Shown: positions 18,672 to 30,709, counted from the stretch's first letter. The stretch is DNA of 64,000 bases from Reticulitermes speratus (GCA_021186555.1 JAJKFL010000004.1:13580779-13644778), one strand, 5' to 3'. Numbers and translations are program-made. The notes: a model not told the origin generated them from the sequence alone.

Positions 18672-21600
18672 TGTCAGTATCATTTCACCATTGCTCCATA
18701 CTCATTCACTCACCTACCACCGACGCTGTATAATGTTTTTCTCCCAGTATTCAGTTTTCCCCTGTCAGTATCATTCCACCAATGCTCCATACTCATTCAT
18801 CCATCTACCACCGACGCTGTATAATGTTTTTCTCCCAGTACTTCAGTTTTCCTCTGTCAGTATCATTCCACCAATGCTCCATACTCATTCATACATCTAC
18901 CACCAACGCTGTATAATGTTTCTCTCCCAGTACTTCAGTTTTCCCCTGTCAGTATCATTCCACCAATGCTACATACTCATTCATCCATCTACCACCAACG
19001 CTGTATAATGTTTCTCTCCCAGTACTTCAGTTTTCCCCTGTCGTATCATTCCACCAATGCTCCATACTCATTCATCCACCTACCACCAACATTGTAAAAT
19101 TTTTTTCTCCCAGTACTTCAGTTTTCCCCTGTCAGTATCATTCAACCAATGCTCCATACTCATTCATCCATCTACCACCAACGCTGTATAATGTTTCTCT
19201 CCCAGTACTTCAGTTTTCCCCTGTCAGTATCATTCCACCAATGCTCCATATTCATTCATCCATCTACACCAACATTGTATAATGTTTCTCTCCCAGTACT
19301 TCAGTTTTCCATGTCAGTATCATCCCACCAATGCTCCATACTCATTCATACATCTACCACCAACGCTGTATAATGTTTCTCTCCCAGTACTTCAGTTTTC
19401 CCCTGTCAGTATCACTCCACCAATGCTACATACTCATTCATCCATCTACCACCAACGCTGTATAATGTTTCTCTCCCAGTACTTCAGTTTTCCCCTGTCA
19501 GTATCATTCCACCAATGCTCCATACTCATTCATCCACCTACCACCAACATTGTAAAATTTTTTTTCTCCAGTACTTCAGTTTTCCCCTGTCAGTATCATT
19601 CCACCAATGCTCCATACTCATTCATCCATCTACCACCAACGCTGTATAATGTTTCTCTCCCAGTACTTCAGTTTTCCCCTGTCAGTATCATTCCACCAAT
19701 GCTCCATATTCATTCATCCATCTACCACCAACATTGTATAATGTTTCTCTCCCATGTACTTCAGTTTTCCATGTCAGTATCATCCCACCAATGCTCCATA
19801 CTCATTCATCCATCTACCACCAACATTGTATAATGTTTTTCTCCCAGTACTTCAGTTTTCCCTGTCAGTATCATTCCACCAATGCTCCATACTCATTCAT
19901 CCATCTACCACCAACATTGTATAATGTTTTTCTCCCAGTACTTCAGTTTTCTCCTGTCAGTATCATTCCACCAATGCTCCATACTCATTCATCCATCTAC
20001 CACCAACGCTGTATAATGTTTCTCCCCAAGTACTTCAGTTTTCCCCTGTCACTATCATTCCACCAATGCTCCATACTCATTCATCCATCTACCACCAACG
20101 CTGTATAATGTTTCTCTCCCAGTACTTCAGTTTTCCCCTGTCAGTATCATGTACACCAATGCTCCATACTCATTCATCCATCTACCACCAACGCTGTATA
20201 ATATTTCTCTCACAGTACTTCAGTTTTCCCCTGTCAGTATCATTCCACCAATGCTCCATACTCATTCATACATCTACCACCAACGCTGTATAATGTTTTT
20301 CTCCCAGTACTTCAGTTTTCCCTGTCAGTATCATTCCACCAATGCTCCATACTCATTCATCCATCTACCACCAACGCTGTATAATGTTTCTCTCCCAGTA
20401 CTTCAGTTTTCCCCTGTCAGTATCATTCCACCAATGCTCCATACTCATTCATACATCTACCACCAACGCTGTATAATGTTTTTCTCCCAGTACTTCAGTT
20501 TTCCCCTGTCAGTATCATTCCACCAATGCTCCATACTCATTCATCCATCTACCACCAACGCTGTATAATGTTTTCTCCCAGTACTTCAGTTTTCCCTGTC
20601 AGTATCATTCCACCAATGCTCCATACTCATTCATCCATCTACCACCAACGCTGTATAATGTTTTCTCCCAGTACTTCAGTTTTCCCCTGTCAGTATCATT
20701 CCACCAATGCTCCATACTCATTCATCCATCTACCACCAACGCTGTATAATGTTTCTCTCCCAGTACTTCAGTTTTCCCTGTCAGTATCATTCCACCAATG
20801 CTCCATACTCATTCATCCATCTACCACCAACGCTGTATAATGTTTCTCTCCCAGTACTTCAGTTTTCCCTGTCAGTATCATTCCACCAATGCTCCATACT
20901 CATTCATCCATCTACCACCAACAGTGTATAATGTTTTCTCCCAGTACTTCAGTTTTCCCTGTCAGTATCATTCCACCAATGCTCCATACTCATTCATCCA
21001 TCTACCACCAACGCTGTATAATGTTTTTCCCCAGTACTTCAGTTTTCCCCTGTCAGTATCATTCCACCAATGCTCCATACTCATTCATCCATCTACCACC
21101 AACGCTGTATAATGTTTCTCTCCCAGTACTTCAGTTTTCCCTGTCAGTATCATTCCACCAATGCTCCATACTCATTCATCATCTACCACCAACGCTGTAT
21201 AATGTTTCTCTCCCAGTACTTCAGTTTTCCCCTGTCAGTATCATTCCACCAATGCTCCATACTCATTCATCCATCTACCACCAACGCTGTATAATGTTTC
21301 TCTCCCAGTACTTCAGTTTTCCCTGTCAGTATCATTCCACCAATGCTCCATACTCATTCATCCATCTACCACCAACCTGTATAATGTTTCTCTCCCAGTA
21401 CTTCAGTTTTCCCCTGTCAGTATCATTCCACCAATGCTCCATACTCATTCATCCATCTACCACCAACGCTGTATAATGTTTTCTCCCAGTACTTCAGTTT
21501 TCCCCTGTCAGTATCATTCCACCAATGCTCCATACTCATTCATCCATCTACCACCAACGCTGTATAATGTTTCTCTCCCAGTACTTCAGTTTTCCCCTGT

Positions 21601-24139
21601 CAGTATCATTCCACCAATGCTCCATACTCATTCATCCATCTACCACCAACGCTGTATAATGTTTCTCTCCCAGTACTTCAGTTTTCCCCTGTCAGTATCA
21701 TTCCACCAATGCTCCATACTCATTCATCCATCTACCACCAACGCTGTATAATGTTTCTCTCCCAGTACTTCAGTTTTCCCCTGTCAGTATCATTCCACCA
21801 ATGCTCCATACTCATTCATCCATCTACCACCAACGCTGTATAATGTTTTCTCCCAGTACTTCAGTTTTCCCCTGTCAGTATCATTCCACCAATGCTCCAT
21901 ACTCATTCATCCATCTACCACCAACGCTGTATAATGTTTCTCTCCCAGTACTTCAGTTTTCCCCTGTCAGTATCATTCCACCAATGCTCCATACTCATTC
22001 ATACATCTACCACCAACGCTGTATAATGTTTCTCTCCCAGTACTTCAGTTTTCCCCTGTCAGTATCATTCCACCAATGCTCCATACTCATTCATCATCTA
22101 CCACCAACGCTGTATAATGTTTCTCTCCCAGTACTTCAGTTTTCCCCTGTCAGTATCATTCCACCAATGCTCCATACTCATTCATACATCTACCACCAAC
22201 GCTGTATAATGTTTCTCTCCCAGTACTTCAGTTTTCCCCTGTCAGTATCATTCCACCAATGCTCCATACTCATTCATACATCTACCACCGACGCTGTATA
22301 ATGTTTAACTCCCAGTACTTCAGTTTTCCCCTGTCAGTATCATTCCACCAATGCTCCATACTCATTCATACATCTACCACCAACGCTGTATAATGTTTCT
22401 CTCCCAGTACTTCAGTTTCCCCTGTCAGTATCATTCCACCAATGCTCCATACTCATTCATCCATCTACCACCAACGCTGTATAATGTTTAACTCCCAGTA
22501 CTTCAGTTTTCCCCTGTCAGTATCATTCCACCAATGCTCCATACTCATTCATACATCTACCACCAACGCTGTATAATGTTTCTCTCCCAGTGCTTCAGTT
22601 TCCCCTGTCAGTATCATTCCACCAATGCTCCATACTCATTCATCCATCTACCACCAACGCTGTATAATGTTTAACTCCCAGTACTTCAGTTTTCCCCTGT
22701 CAGTATCATTCCACCAATTCTCCATACTCATTCATATATCTACCACCAACGCTGTATAATGTTTCTCTCCCAGTTCTTCAGTTTCCCCTGTCAGTATCAT
22801 TCCACCAATGCTCCATACTCATTCATATATCTACCACCAACGCTGTATAATGTTTCTCTCCCAGTACTTCAGTTTTCCCCTGTCAGTATCATTCCACCAA
22901 TGCTCCATACTCATTCATACATCTACGACCGACGCTGTATAATGTTTCTCTCCCAGTACTTCAGTTTTCCCCTGTCAGTATCATTCCACCAATGCTCCAT
23001 ACTCATTCATTCATCTACCACCAACGCTGTATAATGTTTCTCTCCCAGTTCTTCAGTTTCCCCTGTCAGTATCATTCCACCAATGCTCCATACTCATTCA
23101 TATATCTACCACCAACGCTGTATAATGTTTCTCTCCCAGTACTTCAGTTTTCCCCTGTCAGTATCATTCCACCAATGCTCCATACTCATTCATACATCTA
23201 CCACCGACGCTGTATAATGTTTAACTCCCAGTACTTCAGTTTTCCCCTGTCAGTATCATTCCACCAATGCTCCATACTCATTCATACATCTACCACCAAC
23301 GCTGTATAATGTTTCTCTCCCAGTACTTCAGTTTCCCCTGTCAGTATCATTCCACCAATGCTCCATACTCATTCATCCATCTACCACCAACGCTGTATAA
23401 TGTTTAACTCCCAGTACTTCAGTTTTCCCCTGTCAGTATCATTCCACCAATGCTCCATACTCATTCATACATCTACCACCAACGCTGTATAATGTTTCTC
23501 CCCCAGTGCTTCAGTTTCCCTGTCAGTATCATTCCACCAATGCTCCATACTCATTCATCCATCTACCACCAACGCTGTATAATGTTTAACTCCCAGTACT
23601 TCAGTTTTCCCCTGTCAGTATCATTCCACCAATTCTCCATACTCATTCATATATCTACCACCAACGCTGTATAATGTTTCTCTCCCAGTTCTTCAGTTTC
23701 CCCTGTCAGTATCATTCCACCAATGCTCCATACTCATTCATATATCTACCACCAACGCTGTATAATGTTTCTCTCCCAGTACTTCAGTTTTCCCCTGTCA
23801 GTATCATTCCACCAATGCTCCATACTCATTCATACATCTACGACCGACGCTGTATAATGTTTCTCTCCCAGTACTTCAGTTTTCCCCTGTCAGTATCATT
23901 CCACCAATGCTCCATACTCATTCATTCATCTACCACCAACGCTGTATAATGTTTCTCTCCCAGTTCTTCAGTTTCCCCTGTCAGTATCATTCCACCAATG
24001 CTCCATACTCATTCATATATCTACCACCAACGCTGTATAATGTTTCTCTCCCAGTACTTCAGTTTTCCCCTGTCAGTATCATTCCACCAATGCTCCATAC
24101 TCATTCATACATCTACCACCGACGCTGTATAATGTTTTT
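18672..24139 (+). repeat. Satellite B array B1 (91-bp monomer, about 60 copies)
   Basis: The monomer contains CAGTACTTCAGTTTTCCCC, TGTCAGTATCATTCCACCAA, TGCTCCATACTCATTCAT and ACCACCAACGCTGTATAATG. At 91 bp, each copy shifts the reading frame by one, so long frames cycle through three peptide readings (MLHTHS, CSILIH, APYSFI). They are not genes. Two higher-order periods are visible: about 915 bp in the last 2 kb, and about 455 bp near 19080-19560. Confidence 0.97.
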
Positions 24140-24206
24140 CTCGGAAATCGGTGAGCATTGGATAGCAAACACTTCCAGTTTTTTGATCGGGTTAACTTAC
24201 TATTAC

Positions 24207-24471
24207 GCCGATCCCACTGGCCGCGCGGTCTAAGGCGTGGGTCTTCGGCCGCTCGCTTACTGGGATTGTGGGTTCGAATCCCGCCGGGGGCATGGATGTC
24301 TGTCTGTTGTGAGTGTTGTGTGTTGTCAGGTAGAGGTCTCTGCGACGAGCCGATCACTCGCCGAGAGGAGTCCTACCGACTGTGGTGTGTCTCAAGTGTG
24401 TGTGACCATGAAACGTCGACGAAACGAGGAAGCCCAGGCCCATATAGGGCTGTCGAGTCATAGAAAAAAAA
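24207..24471 (+). mobile_element. SINE S3 copy a, complete, with 13-bp TSD
   Basis: AACTTACTATTAC occurs at 24194-24206 and again at 24472-24484, bounding a 265-bp insertion. The head GGCCGCGCGGTCTAAGGCG resembles a type 2 (Leu/Ser-like) tRNA D-arm and GTGGGTTCGAATCCCGCC is a B box. The body includes GGTAGAGGTCTCTG and ends GGGCTGTCGAGTCAT plus poly-A. The long identical TSD implies a fairly recent insertion just beyond array B1. Confidence 0.93.
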
Positions 24472-24484
24472 AACTTACTATTAC

Positions 24485-25329
24485 ATTATTTGTCTGTCTT
24501 CAAGCAAACGCTGAGAAGGTTAAAACAGGCGGTAGAAATAGTTACCACCACGCTTTTGATGATAAATCAGCTTCTTTCCTATTTCTATTTAAACGAAAAG
24601 TTTTGTTTCTCGTAACTAATAAATTCCGTTCTTCAAATGCAGCCAATCGAGGCTCTAAGCAGCCCAAATCGCTTTTAAGGGCCGCCCTGTTTCCAACAGA
24701 AGCAATATAAATATCGAGCAACAAAATTTCGTTGCTAGTTCCAAGAGCCTGTGCCAACAGCGACCGACATAAGTGTCCCTGCGCATTGCTTACTAACCTT
24801 TCACCCATTCTGTTGTTGCTGTATCCACAGACAACGTGGGTACAAAGTAGCAAGGCAGGGTGCATCGCACAAACGGCATACCAAATGCGTAAAGCAATTT
24901 ATCTCTTACATCAACATTCTCATGACGTAGCGTTACGTAACGGATGATGTCAGTGTTTTGGTATCAATGTATCAATGGCCTCAGTGCTGCCAGCTGGCCG
25001 CAGTAACAGTAAACACCAGGATATACGAATTAGTAAGGCTGCGTGCCGAACCTGGTTATAGTGACCGACATGTAACCACCGTGACAGCTCTTTGGTTCGT
25101 CTGTGGCTCTGACGTCGCTCACTGCTTTGCTACCTCTGCTGCAGTCGGTATGTTTAGACCAGATCGGGGAAGTTGACGTTTCGGCATTTGCAGAAGTGAC
25201 AGGTCCGTTAACGCGAACTTCGCTTTGGAAGCCAGTGACAGCCTCTGAAGCCAGGACCAGCTTGTTTTTCGGCCAGTCAAGACAGTCCCCGTGCTTTAAA
25301 ACCGAAAGTCCATTACAGCCTACACAACA
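24485..25329. other. Unique sequence, no gene recognised
   Basis: About 850 bp. Frames of 100-157 codons exist but start inside S3 or overlap one another, and none carries a motif I recognise. This is one of the longer repeat-free stretches and the best place to test for real transcription. Confidence 0.45.
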
Positions 25330-25575
25330 GCTCGCCACTGGACCCTAACTTGAACCAGATGAATCCAATCCACACTCTCGTATCCTATTTGTTTAAGATC
25401 ACTATTCATATTATCCTGCCATCTAAGCCTAGGTCTTCAAGGTTGTCTATTTCCTTCACATCTCATCACCAAAACCCTGCATATACGGTGCAGTACAGAA
25501 CAGAGTAATGTATACATGAGTTCTGCTTCTGTCCCATGCGTGCCACATTCCCCACCATCTGATCCAACTTAATCT
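25330..25575 (-). mobile_element. Non-LTR retrotransposon ORF2/3' fragment
   Basis: On the minus strand the blocks GGCAGGATAATATGAATAG and GACCTAGGCTTAGATGG, and the downstream GTCCAGTGGCGAGCTGT, follow the order of 51780-52000. On the plus strand CGTGCCACATTCCCCACCAT corresponds to the ORF2 GHVAR-type region. It is heavily diverged with no open frame. Confidence 0.65.
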
Positions 25576-25605
25576 CATCGCCATGATAGTCTACAAATGT
25601 GCAGA

Positions 25606-25775
25606 CTTCTATTCAGCGGGTACCGTGGGCTTTGTCACCGAGGGTTAAGCGGCCGGGGCGTGACACTGTTTACTCATCTCCATCTAGTGCCGAGGTAAAG
25701 CATGAGTGGAGCAAAACCCGAGCTCCCCAATATGCCTCCATGCTTATGCAGGGACAACTGTACCTTTACAGGCAG
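25606..25775 (+). mobile_element. SINE S1 copy, 5'-truncated
   Basis: ATTCAGCGGGTACCGTGGG, GGTTAAGCGGCCGGGGCGTG, AGTGCCGAGGTAAAGCATG and GGGACAACTGTACCTTTAC match the S1 3' half. The head is absent. Confidence 0.8.
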
Positions 25776-25797
25776 TTATAAAGAGGAAGTTAGCAGG

Positions 25798-27046
25798 ACG
25801 TGACCACGGTAGTTGACGCAGTGTCTGTCCAGACGGTGCCGCACGACGTGACCACGCTAGTTGACGCAGTGTTTGTCCAGACGGTGCCGCACGACGTGAC
25901 CACGCTAGTTGACGCAGTGTCTGTCCAGACGGTGCCGCACGACGTGACCACGCTAGTTGACGCAGTCTGTCCAGACGGTGCCGCACGACGTGACCACGCT
26001 AGTTGACGCAGTGCCTGTCCAGACGGTGCCGCACGACGTGACCACGCTAGTTGACGCAGTGTCTGTCCAGATGGTGCCGCACGACGTGACCACGCTAGTT
26101 GACGCAGTGTCTGTCCAGACGGTGCCGCACGACGTGACCACGCTAGTTGACGCAGTGTCTGTCCAGACGGTGCCGCACGACGTGACCACGCTAGTTGACG
26201 CAGTGTCTGTCCAGACTGTGCCGCACGACGTGACCACGCTAGTTGACGCAGTGTCTGTCCAGACGGTGCCGCACGACGTTACCACGCTAGTTGACGCAGT
26301 CTGTCCAGACGGTGCCGCACGACGTGACCACGCTAGTTGACGCAGTGCCTGTCCAGACGGTGCCGCACGACGTGACCACGCTAGTTGACGCAGTGTCTGT
26401 CCAGATGGTGCCGCACGACGTGACCACGCTAGTTGACGCAGTGTCTGTCCAGACGGTGCCGCACGACGTGACCACGCTAGTTGACGCAGTGCCTGTCCAG
26501 ACGGTGCCGCAAGACGTGACCACGCTAGTTGACGCAGTGTCTGACCAGACGGTGCCGCACGACGTGACCACGCTAGTTGACGCAGTGTCTGTCCAGACGG
26601 TGTCGCACGACGTGACCACGCTAGTTGACGCAGTGTCTGTCCAGACGGTGCCGCACGACGTGACCACGCTAGTTGACGCAGTGTCTGTCCAGACGGTGCC
26701 GCACGACGTGACCACGCTAGTTAACGCAGTGTCTGTCCAGACGGTGCCGCACGACGTGACCACGCTAGTTGACGCAGTGTCTGACCAGACGGTGCCGCAC
26801 GACGTGACCACGCTAGTTGACGCAGTGTCTGTCCAGACGGTGCCGCACGACGTGACCACGCTAGTTGACGCAGTGTCTGACCAGACGGTGCCGCACGACG
26901 TGACCACGCTAGTTGACGCAGTGTCTGTCCAGACGGTGCCGCACGACGTGACCACGCTAGTTGACGCAGTGTCTGTCCAGACGGTGTCGCACGACGTGAC
27001 CACGCTAGTTGACGCAGTGTCTGTCCAGACGGTGTCGCACGACGTC
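25798..27046. repeat. Satellite E array, 48-bp unit, about 26 copies
   Basis: Unit GTGACCACGCTAGTTGACGC, AGTGTCTGTCCAGACGGTGC, CGCACGAC. It is a multiple of three, so both strands are open for 260-320 codons (VQTVPHDVTTLVDAVS on plus, TSVVTSCGTVWTDTAS on minus). A 46-bp variant unit followed by the same variant order at 25962 and 26296 reveals a 334-bp block duplication. With two equally open strands, no start context and no non-repeat domain, I do not call a gene. Confidence 0.95.
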
Positions 27047-27279
27047 CGGTCCGGCCGCTCTTTGCTCCTTGTGTGAATGCAATGCAATGTGGACACGTGT
27101 TGTAACGGCAGTTGTGCTGACGTCCGGACAGACGGATTGCATATACAGGACGACACCGGCTGTCCGCTCGGAGCAGCAACAGGTGATCGGCGGACTGGAC
27201 TGGACTGTCTTGACTGACTGACAGCTGCGTCTGGAGACCGTTTCACTTTCTCCTGAACCTTTATAGCAATAACGAGCTA
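27047..27279. other. Unique sequence flanking array E
   Basis: About 230 bp, GC-rich near CGTCCGGTCCGGCCGCTC. Nothing recognised. Confidence 0.4.
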
Positions 27280-27545
27280 ACCAACTAACCAACCAACTCC
27301 ACGGAGCAGAGTCCTTCTTGACAACCTACACAGTTCCTCAGAGTCAAGAAATTCCCCACACTTAAAGGAACACGGAAGTTCATTACCGTGCTCACAACAG
27401 CCCGCCACTTGTCTCTATCCTGAACCAGATCAATCAAATACACGGCCTACCATCGTATTTATTAATACCCACTCTAATATTATCCTACCATCTTCGCCTA
27501 GGTCTTTCAAGTGGTCTATTTCCTTCAGGTATCCCCACGAAGATT
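27280..27545 (-). mobile_element. Non-LTR retrotransposon 3' end with microsatellite tail
   Basis: On the minus strand it ends GGACTCTGCTCCGTGGAGTT followed by (GGTT/AGTT)n, the same termination as 52070-52125. Upstream blocks GGATAATATTAGAGTGG and CTTGAAAGACCTAGGC match ORF2. It is a 5'-truncated dead copy. Confidence 0.8.
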
Positions 27546-28177
27546 ATGTATGTATTTCTCTTCTTTTTCAAAAACATTATGGTGCCAACGTCACTTGACA
27601 CTCATGTTTAACATGTTACAATTAGCGTCAAGTGATTTTGCACCACCCTGTATAAAGACCAATATAAGGTACAATGCCGCGTTGTGTAACCTTCCGCTAG
27701 ATGTGACCTCCTGATCAGATTTCGCCACTGATATACATATTTACAAATAATGACACATTTATATGACCTTTTTTATGGGTGTCAAACTTGGTCTCTCATC
27801 ACAAGGCAAAAGCACATACTGTAAATGGTATTAAATCTCGAGAAAACATTCCGACGTAACAGACGGACTGACAGATCTACCTCATGAAGATGTTTATAAT
27901 TTGTGAGATCGGAGGTTATCATAACGGTCTTGCGGCATGTGGCGCTGTGCAGTTTGGTAGGTAAGCACCGATATTTTGCAGGAAGCCACTGCCTGTCTTT
28001 ACCTGTCTACTGAACTATGCGGTGTCTCAAGCCGCAAGACCACAATGCTTAGCTGTATAATTGCAATGTTCAGTAAATGACGTTACGTGCGTAGTCTGAA
28101 CTTGGGCCAACACAGAGTGCGTGTAAGGATGTCAACTGGATACGGGCGTGGAGGTAAAATCCACTAGTTTTAGTGGC
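27546..28177. other. Unique AT-rich sequence, no gene recognised
   Basis: About 630 bp with short frames only. No tandem repeat and no recognisable element. Confidence 0.45.
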
Positions 28178-28190
28178 ATAGCCAGGTCCA

Positions 28191-28467
28191 CAGGCCGTTC
28201 CATGGCTCAGGCGGTTAGTCGCCGGCCTCCCACCGCGGAGGCACGGGTTCGATCCCGGGTCAGTCCCTGTGGGATTTGTGGTGGACAAAGTGGCACTGGG
28301 ACAAGTTTCTCCCCGAGTACATCGGTTTTCCTCTGTCAATTTCATTCCACCGATGCTCCATTACAAGGAAAAACAAAAACGCTAATCATCTTCATCATAG
28401 GGTTGCACAATAAGCATTAAGGCTGCGGTGCGTCCGTAGCTTCTGCTGCGGGGCCCTTCACAAAAAA
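28191..28467 (+). mobile_element. SINE S4, full length, with 13-bp TSD
   Basis: ATAGCCAGGTCCA at 28178-28190 is repeated at 28468-28480. The head CCATGGCTCAGGCGGTTAGT is an A-box region and GCACGGGTTCGATCCCGGGT the B box. The body carries GGACAAAGTGGCACTGGGAC, ATCGGTTTTCCTCTGTCAAT and TTCATTCCACCGATGCTCC, the segment from which satellite B appears to have been amplified. The 3' end is GGGGCCCTTCACAAAAAAA. This copy has only one instance of the B-like segment. Confidence 0.93.
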
Positions 28468-28480
28468 ATAGCCAGGTCCA

Positions 28481-28687
28481 GGTTCCGTCCGTTTTGTCTC
28501 CTTATAACGTTACAATCCGTATTCGTGCCTCCTGTTTGCTGGGCGCACTTCCGTTCTACAGTCTTCATATGATACACCACCTGGACGTGACCTATGCCAG
28601 TTCAGTCCAATTCACACCTTACACTATATTAACAACCACAATCTAAGTACGCACTAAGGTGCTGAGATACAGATGGGGTGTTAATGA
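28481..28687. other. Mostly unique; possible LINE remnant 28500-28650
   Basis: CCAGTTCAGTCCAATTCACA loosely resembles the minus-strand LINE block (ATCAATCCAATCCACGCC) in other fragments. The match is weak and may be chance. Confidence 0.3.
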
Positions 28688-28915
28688 TAAAGGTAGATTG
28701 GTCCCTGTATACGCTATGAAGGCATATAGGGGGAGTAGAGGTATAGCTCCACTCAGTTTCAACTGCGAAACCAGACTGAGAGTGGTCAGCTTTATGCGCC
28801 GGCCGCTTTACCCGCGGGCAAAGAACCCGGAACCCATTTACAGGGGGTTTTAAGTGGGCCGGTCTGGACGTTTTGGGGATGAGAAAAATCTCTGCTGGGA
28901 ATTGAACGCGGTTGC
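28688..28915 (-). mobile_element. SINE S1 copy, minus strand
   Basis: AGGTAGATTGGTCCCTGTAT, GCGCCGGCCGCTTTACCCGC, GGAACCCATTTACAGGGGG and GGGAATTGAACGCGG match S1 in inverted order. The tRNA-like A-box end is truncated. Confidence 0.8.
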
Positions 28916-29052
28916 TAAAAAAGGGGAACATCTGACAGACAGACAGCGACCTGTCGCGGCATGACGAAGGCAAGTGTCTGACAGCTGTCAGACGGCTGTG
29001 ACATGCGCAGTAAGAGTCCGCAGACTGTACTGCGTTACTGACCGACTGTCGT

Positions 29053-29528
29053 TGGCGCGTTCGCAAAACTGCGAAAAACGATTATTAGCTTCGTCGTGTC
29101 TGTCTGTATGGATCAACTCGGCTCCCATCGGACGAATGTTCATGAAATTTGATATCTGAGTATTTTTCGAAAATTTGTCGAGAAAATTCAAGTTTTATTA
29201 AAATCTGACAACAATAACGGTACTTTACATGAAGACCTATGTACATTTATGGTAATATCTCGCTGAATTCTTCTTAGAATGAGAAACGTTTCAGACAAAA
29301 GTTGTACAGAAAATCAAAACACACACTTTATGTTCAATAACGTTTTTCCTAAAATCGTGCCGTTTATGAGATAATGTGGAAAAATATGGTACAGCCAGAC
29401 AGGCCACAGATGACAATATAATACGGCACATGCGCTTTGCATGTTGGATAACTAAGGCTACAGACACTCACTCAGAATATGTAATACTTACTGCTTTTCC
29501 ACGGCAACAGTGGTTACGCGAACGCGCC
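29053..29528 (+). mobile_element. R-family MITE, complete (476 bp)
   Basis: GGCGCGTTCGC at 29053-29063 is mirrored by GCGAACGCGCC at 29518-29528. The interior has TGTCTGTCTGTATGGATCA, CGGCTCCCATCGGACGAATG and GTGCATGTTCATGAAATTTGATAT-like sequence, shared with 60890-61210. No transposase is present. I cannot identify a convincing target-site duplication or assign a superfamily. Confidence 0.75.
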
Positions 29529-29725
29529 TCAGTGTCACCTTATAGTACGTTGCCTGTCTTGTTCATATCTTCAAACGTGCAGCCTGACCAGACACAGCGC
29601 ACGCACACGTTCTGAATGTCATTTAATAAATCTCCTACACGTTTCGACCAATACAGATCATCAGCAGGAGGATATTTACAGTTCACAGTTGTACCGTCAA
29701 GGCTCGCATAACTTCAAGCATCATA
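29529..29725. other. Short unique stretch with hammerhead-like motif
   Basis: Mostly unknown. At 29632-29670, minus strand, a CUCCU/AGGAG stem encloses CUGAUGA and GAAACGUG, a hammerhead-ribozyme-like arrangement treated in the findings. Confidence 0.45.
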
Positions 29726-30709
29726 TGTACAGCTACACAGTACGTACAGCTATACAGTACGTACAGCTATACAGTACGTACAGCTATACAGTACGTACAG
29801 CTATACAGTACGTACAGCTATACAGTACGTACAGCTACACAGTACGTACAGCTATACAGTACGTACAGCTATACAGTACGTACAGCTACACAGTACGTAC
29901 AGCTATACAGTACGTACAGCTATACAGTACGTACAGCTATACAGTACGTACAGCTACACAGTACGTACAGCTACACAGTACGTACAGCTATACAGTACGT
30001 ACAGCTATACAGTACGTACAGCTATACAGTACGTACAGCTACACAGTACGTACAGCTATACAGTACGTACAGCTATACAGTATGTACAGCTACACAGTAC
30101 GTACAGCTATACAGTACGTACAGCTATACAGTACGTACAGCTACACAGTACGTACAGCTACACAGTACGTACAGCTACACAGTACGTACAGCTATACAGT
30201 ACGTACAGCTACACAGTACGTACAGCTATACAGTACGTACAGCTATACAGTACGTACAGCTACACAGTACGTACAGCTATACAGTACGTACAGCTACACA
30301 GTACGTACAGCTATACAGTACGTACAGCTACACAGTACGTACAGCTATACAGTACGTACAGCTATACAGTACGTACAGCTACACAGTACGTACAGCTATA
30401 CAGTACGTACAGCTATACAGTACGTACAGCTATACAGTATGTACAGCTACACAGTACGTACAGCTATACAGTACGTACAGCTACACAGTACGTACAGCTA
30501 TACAGTACGTACAGCTATACAGTATGTACAGCTATACAGTATGTACAGCTATACAGTACGTACAGCTATACAGTACGTACAGCTACACAGTACGTACAGC
30601 TATACAGTACGTACAGCTATACAGTACGTACAGCTACACAGTACGTACAGCTACACAGTACGTACAGCTATACAGTACGTACAGCTATACAGTATGTACA
30701 GCTATACAG
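29726..30709. repeat. Satellite F array, 17-bp unit, about 58 copies
   Basis: Unit GTACAGCTATACAGTAC, with a frequent T/C change (GCTACAC) and a rarer GTATGTAC variant. Three units equal 17 codons, giving a 374-codon plus frame (TAIQYVQLYSTYSYTVR) that is only a stop-free repeat. The ends of the unit form GTAC palindromes. Confidence 0.97.

Noticed and set aside
18601-24233. Many 70-195 codon frames as a gene family
   Set aside because: They are windows on the 91-bp satellite; each unit shifts the frame by one, so starts and stops depend on small indels.
25957-27246. Frames of 261 and 319 codons as a repeat-protein gene
   Set aside because: Both strands are open over the same 48-bp tandem array. 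There is no non-repeat domain, signal peptide or conserved start. Stop-free monomers of length divisible by three explain them.
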